DNA of 64,000 nt, taken from Dictyobacter formicarum. GTDB lineage: Bacteria; Chloroflexota; Ktedonobacteria; Ktedonobacterales; Ktedonobacteraceae. Both the position numbers and the translations under genes were made by a program. The notes beneath the pieces are model-generated. The model saw nothing but the letters and a program-made list of their open reading frames with translations. It had not been told where the DNA came from and did not search any database. Position 1 is the stretch's first letter. Every line of letters starts with the position of its first letter. Where the stretch lies: positions 1 through 64,000 of the forward strand of contig NZ_BNJJ01000030.1 in assembly GCF_016587435.1 (NCBI RefSeq), given 5' to 3'. Below are positions 62,466 through 64,000 of this stretch, piece after piece.

Positions 62466-63588
62466 AATGCAGATCTCTTATACGTTGTGTCAGCATGGTC
62501 ATAAAGCGCAGATTGTGGATGGTCGCCAGGCGGAAAAAGAGCGTATCGTTAATTTTGAAGAGATGATGAAGGTAGCCGGCCGAGTAATGGGTGCAGCAGA
62601 GGCAATCACAAAACTCCGAGACTGGCCGATCATTTTTGATATATTTGTCGTCGTTCATATACAGATAGGTGAACCACTTCTCGCCGCTTGAAAAAGAGGT
62701 CGCGGCACTGGTAAAGCTATAGAGACGGGCATGGCGCGCATCGCGTGTAGGCATGGCACAATCAAAGATTCCATAGCCCAGGCGTGTTAGCTCCGCGATA
62801 CTACCCGGGTGTCCCACGCCCAGGGCATGCATCTGATAATGGGAGGGTATCAGCCCGCGTGTATAAGTGATAATATCGGTCAGCAGATTGCCATGTTTAT
62901 CCAGTGGCCAGCCGCCATAACCGAAGCCATCAAAGCCAATTTCCAGCAACGCCTCGGCACAACGTCGACGCAACTCTTCAGAGCCCCCACCTTGAACGAC
63001 GCCAAAGAGCAATGGACGCTTCTCCTCCGCTAGCTTTTTCTGTTTGAGCAGGCGCTCATATTCTTTTTTACTGCGCCTGGCCCAGTCAATCGTGCGTGAC
63101 ACGGCCTCCGCTTGCAAATCGTAGGCCGCATCTACATGGGTGCAATAGTCCAGACACATAATGATGTCGGCCCCATAGCTCATTTGCAGTTGGATAGCCT
63201 TTTCCGGCGTCAACTGAAATTTGCGGTCTGAACCTTCTGGTTTAAATATGATGCCATCCGCACTCAGCGAACCAAACTTCGCATTCTGCTGAATCAATGA
63301 ATATGCCTGGAAGCCGCCAGAGTCAGTCACAATCGGACCCCTCCAGCCGCTCATGGTGTGGAGTCCTCCCAGGGCCTGGATCGTGGATGTGCCGGGTCGT
63401 TGCATCAAATGGAAGGTATTCATGACCAGGGCCTGTATCTGGCAATTCTGTAGATCGGTAGCATCGGTGGAACGGACGACTCCCAGGGTGGCGTCCGGCA
63501 TAAAAACAGGTAGGTCGATGTTGCCATGAGGTAATTGCAGACTTCCATATTGTAACTGCCCGACTTGGGCGGCTGATCCGTATTCCAT
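62458..63588 (-). CDS. tgt: tRNA-guanine(34) transglycosylase family protein
   Basis: 376 residues; exchanges guanine 34 for a queuine precursor in tRNAs with GUN anticodons. Nucleophile region MCLDYC, the binding loop VTDSGGFQAYSL, FGVVQGGGSEE and the zinc site C-D-C-L-C-C-T-H with a later His. The usual GVGHP-type motif is here as ALGVGHPGSIAEL. Bacterial Tgt are similar in length. AAGGAAG lies ahead of the ATG and TATAAT is on the minus strand at 63660-63655. The overlap with the G1405-type methyltransferase suggests a joint transcript. Confidence 0.92.
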   Translation of the reverse strand: MEYGSAAQVGQLQYGSLQLPHGNIDLPVFMPDATLGVVRSTDATDLQNCQIQALVMNTFHLMQRPGTSTIQALGGLHTMSGWRGPIVTDSGGFQAYSLIQQNAKFGSLSADGIIFKPEGSDRKFQLTPEKAIQLQMSYGADIIMCLDYCTHVDAAYDLQAEAVSRTIDWARRSKKEYERLLKQKKLAEEKRPLLFGVVQGGGSEELRRRCAEALLEIGFDGFGYGGWPLDKHGNLLTDIITYTRGLIPSHYQMHALGVGHPGSIAELTRLGYGIFDCAMPTRDARHARLYSFTSAATSFSSGEKWFTYLYMNDDKYIKNDRPVSEFCDCLCCTHYSAGYLHHLFKINDTLFFRLATIHNLRFMTMLTQRIRDLHYA

Positions 63589-64000
63589 TGTCTTCCTTAC
63601 TGTCTGATCTCTGTGCCTGTGTTTAATCGCACATGCTATAAAAACAATGAGGCCATTATAGCATACTTTGAGCGTCTTTCCTGGCTATACACGTATCGGT
63701 ATGCATAATTGCATCCTGGCAGGTGGACAGGGGGTGGAAAAACCCGTACAATAAAGCATGATCTCACAACGATAGTGCGGTAGAAGTATGGGTGCCACTT
63801 TGTCGATGCGTGAACGTTACGCAATCGGTTACTTCTACCTGTATGTTGTTCGGCCAACGCGCATTGTATACCCACTATATTTCAAAGAGGGAATGGCAAA
63901 AAGCAGCAAGGATATGTAGTACTACAATATCTGTTGTCTACTGCTGCCCAAACCTTTTTGGGTAAGTGTATATATCTTGCGCTGGTTTGCATGAAGTAGA
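63589..64000. other. Intergenic region at the right end
   Basis: About 410 bases without a supported gene. It contains a TATAAT for tgt and a 10-bp inverted repeat (63779-63788 with 63830-63839). No tRNA or other RNA gene recognised. Confidence 0.4.

Noticed and set aside
63779..63839. Insertion-sequence terminal repeat
   Set aside because: Only 10 bp of pairing and no transposase frame or target duplication nearby.

Overview
The window is about 64 kb of a bacterial chromosome at roughly 50% GC, densely coding on both strands and with no rRNA, tRNA, CRISPR array or complete insertion sequence that I can see. The gene content points to the phylum Chloroflexota, most likely class Ktedonobacteria: several proteins start with a zinc ribbon and carry Pro/Gln-rich or BACON-type beta-sandwich regions, there is an orphan MutL/GlmL-type ASKHA protein between lineage-type hypotheticals, and there are many glycosyltransferases. 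This assignment is inference from gene content.

Layout. 1-2.1 kb: 3' part of pheT. 2.4-8.2 kb: two large tandem paralogues (zinc ribbon, one membrane helix, BACON repeats), then a small ferredoxin-like gene lacking one cluster cysteine, and a convergent zinc-ribbon membrane protein. 10-17 kb: SDR oxidoreductase, proline dehydrogenase, gamma-carbonic-anhydrase-like protein, CopC/CopD-type protein, glycosyltransferase. 17-25 kb (mostly minus): NTF2-like protein, MidA-type methyltransferase, holA, small membrane protein, MprF-like aminoacyl-lipid synthase, DUF92 protein and a RusA-like resolvase. 25.4-30.1 kb: a three-gene plus-strand operon (repeat-rich zinc-ribbon protein, orphan MutL/GlmL protein, protein with a KOW-like tail). 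30.3-33.6 kb: gpmI, a DnaA-box cluster, a small membrane protein and a TPM-like Gly-rich protein.

33.7-41.2 kb (minus): a complete F1Fo ATP synthase operon, order I-B-E-F-H-A-G-D-C, with a strong promoter in front. 41.3-48.1 kb (minus): five overlapping or tightly packed genes for membrane-linked glycan or lipid work (two glycosyltransferases, a DUF362-ferredoxin protein, a sugar-nucleotide-type epimerase, a UPF0104 flippase-like protein). 48.3-52.2 kb: a GAF-like regulator, D-2-hydroxyacid dehydrogenase, DUF3090 protein and a two-gene hypothetical operon. 52.8-56.0 kb (minus): the fatty-acid kinase module Asp23-FakA-DegV(FakB), divergent from rpmB. 56.8-63.6 kb: rlmN, an MFS transporter with a probable C-terminal frameshift, a GH2 glycosidase, and tgt overlapping a 16S rRNA G1405-type methyltransferase of the aminoglycoside-resistance family.

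Non-coding structure is notable. There are two near-perfect 37-38 bp hairpins with shared flanking words (13.2 kb and 56.6 kb) and a third related flank at 52.65 kb. Three long inverted repeats have 42-43 nt spacers, and there are many intergenic hairpins. The best candidates for something undescribed are the orphan MutL operon with its six-fold SLID-LPSWM-type repeat protein, the dispersed hairpin family, the Asp-for-Cys ferredoxin, and the tgt/G1405-methyltransferase pair.
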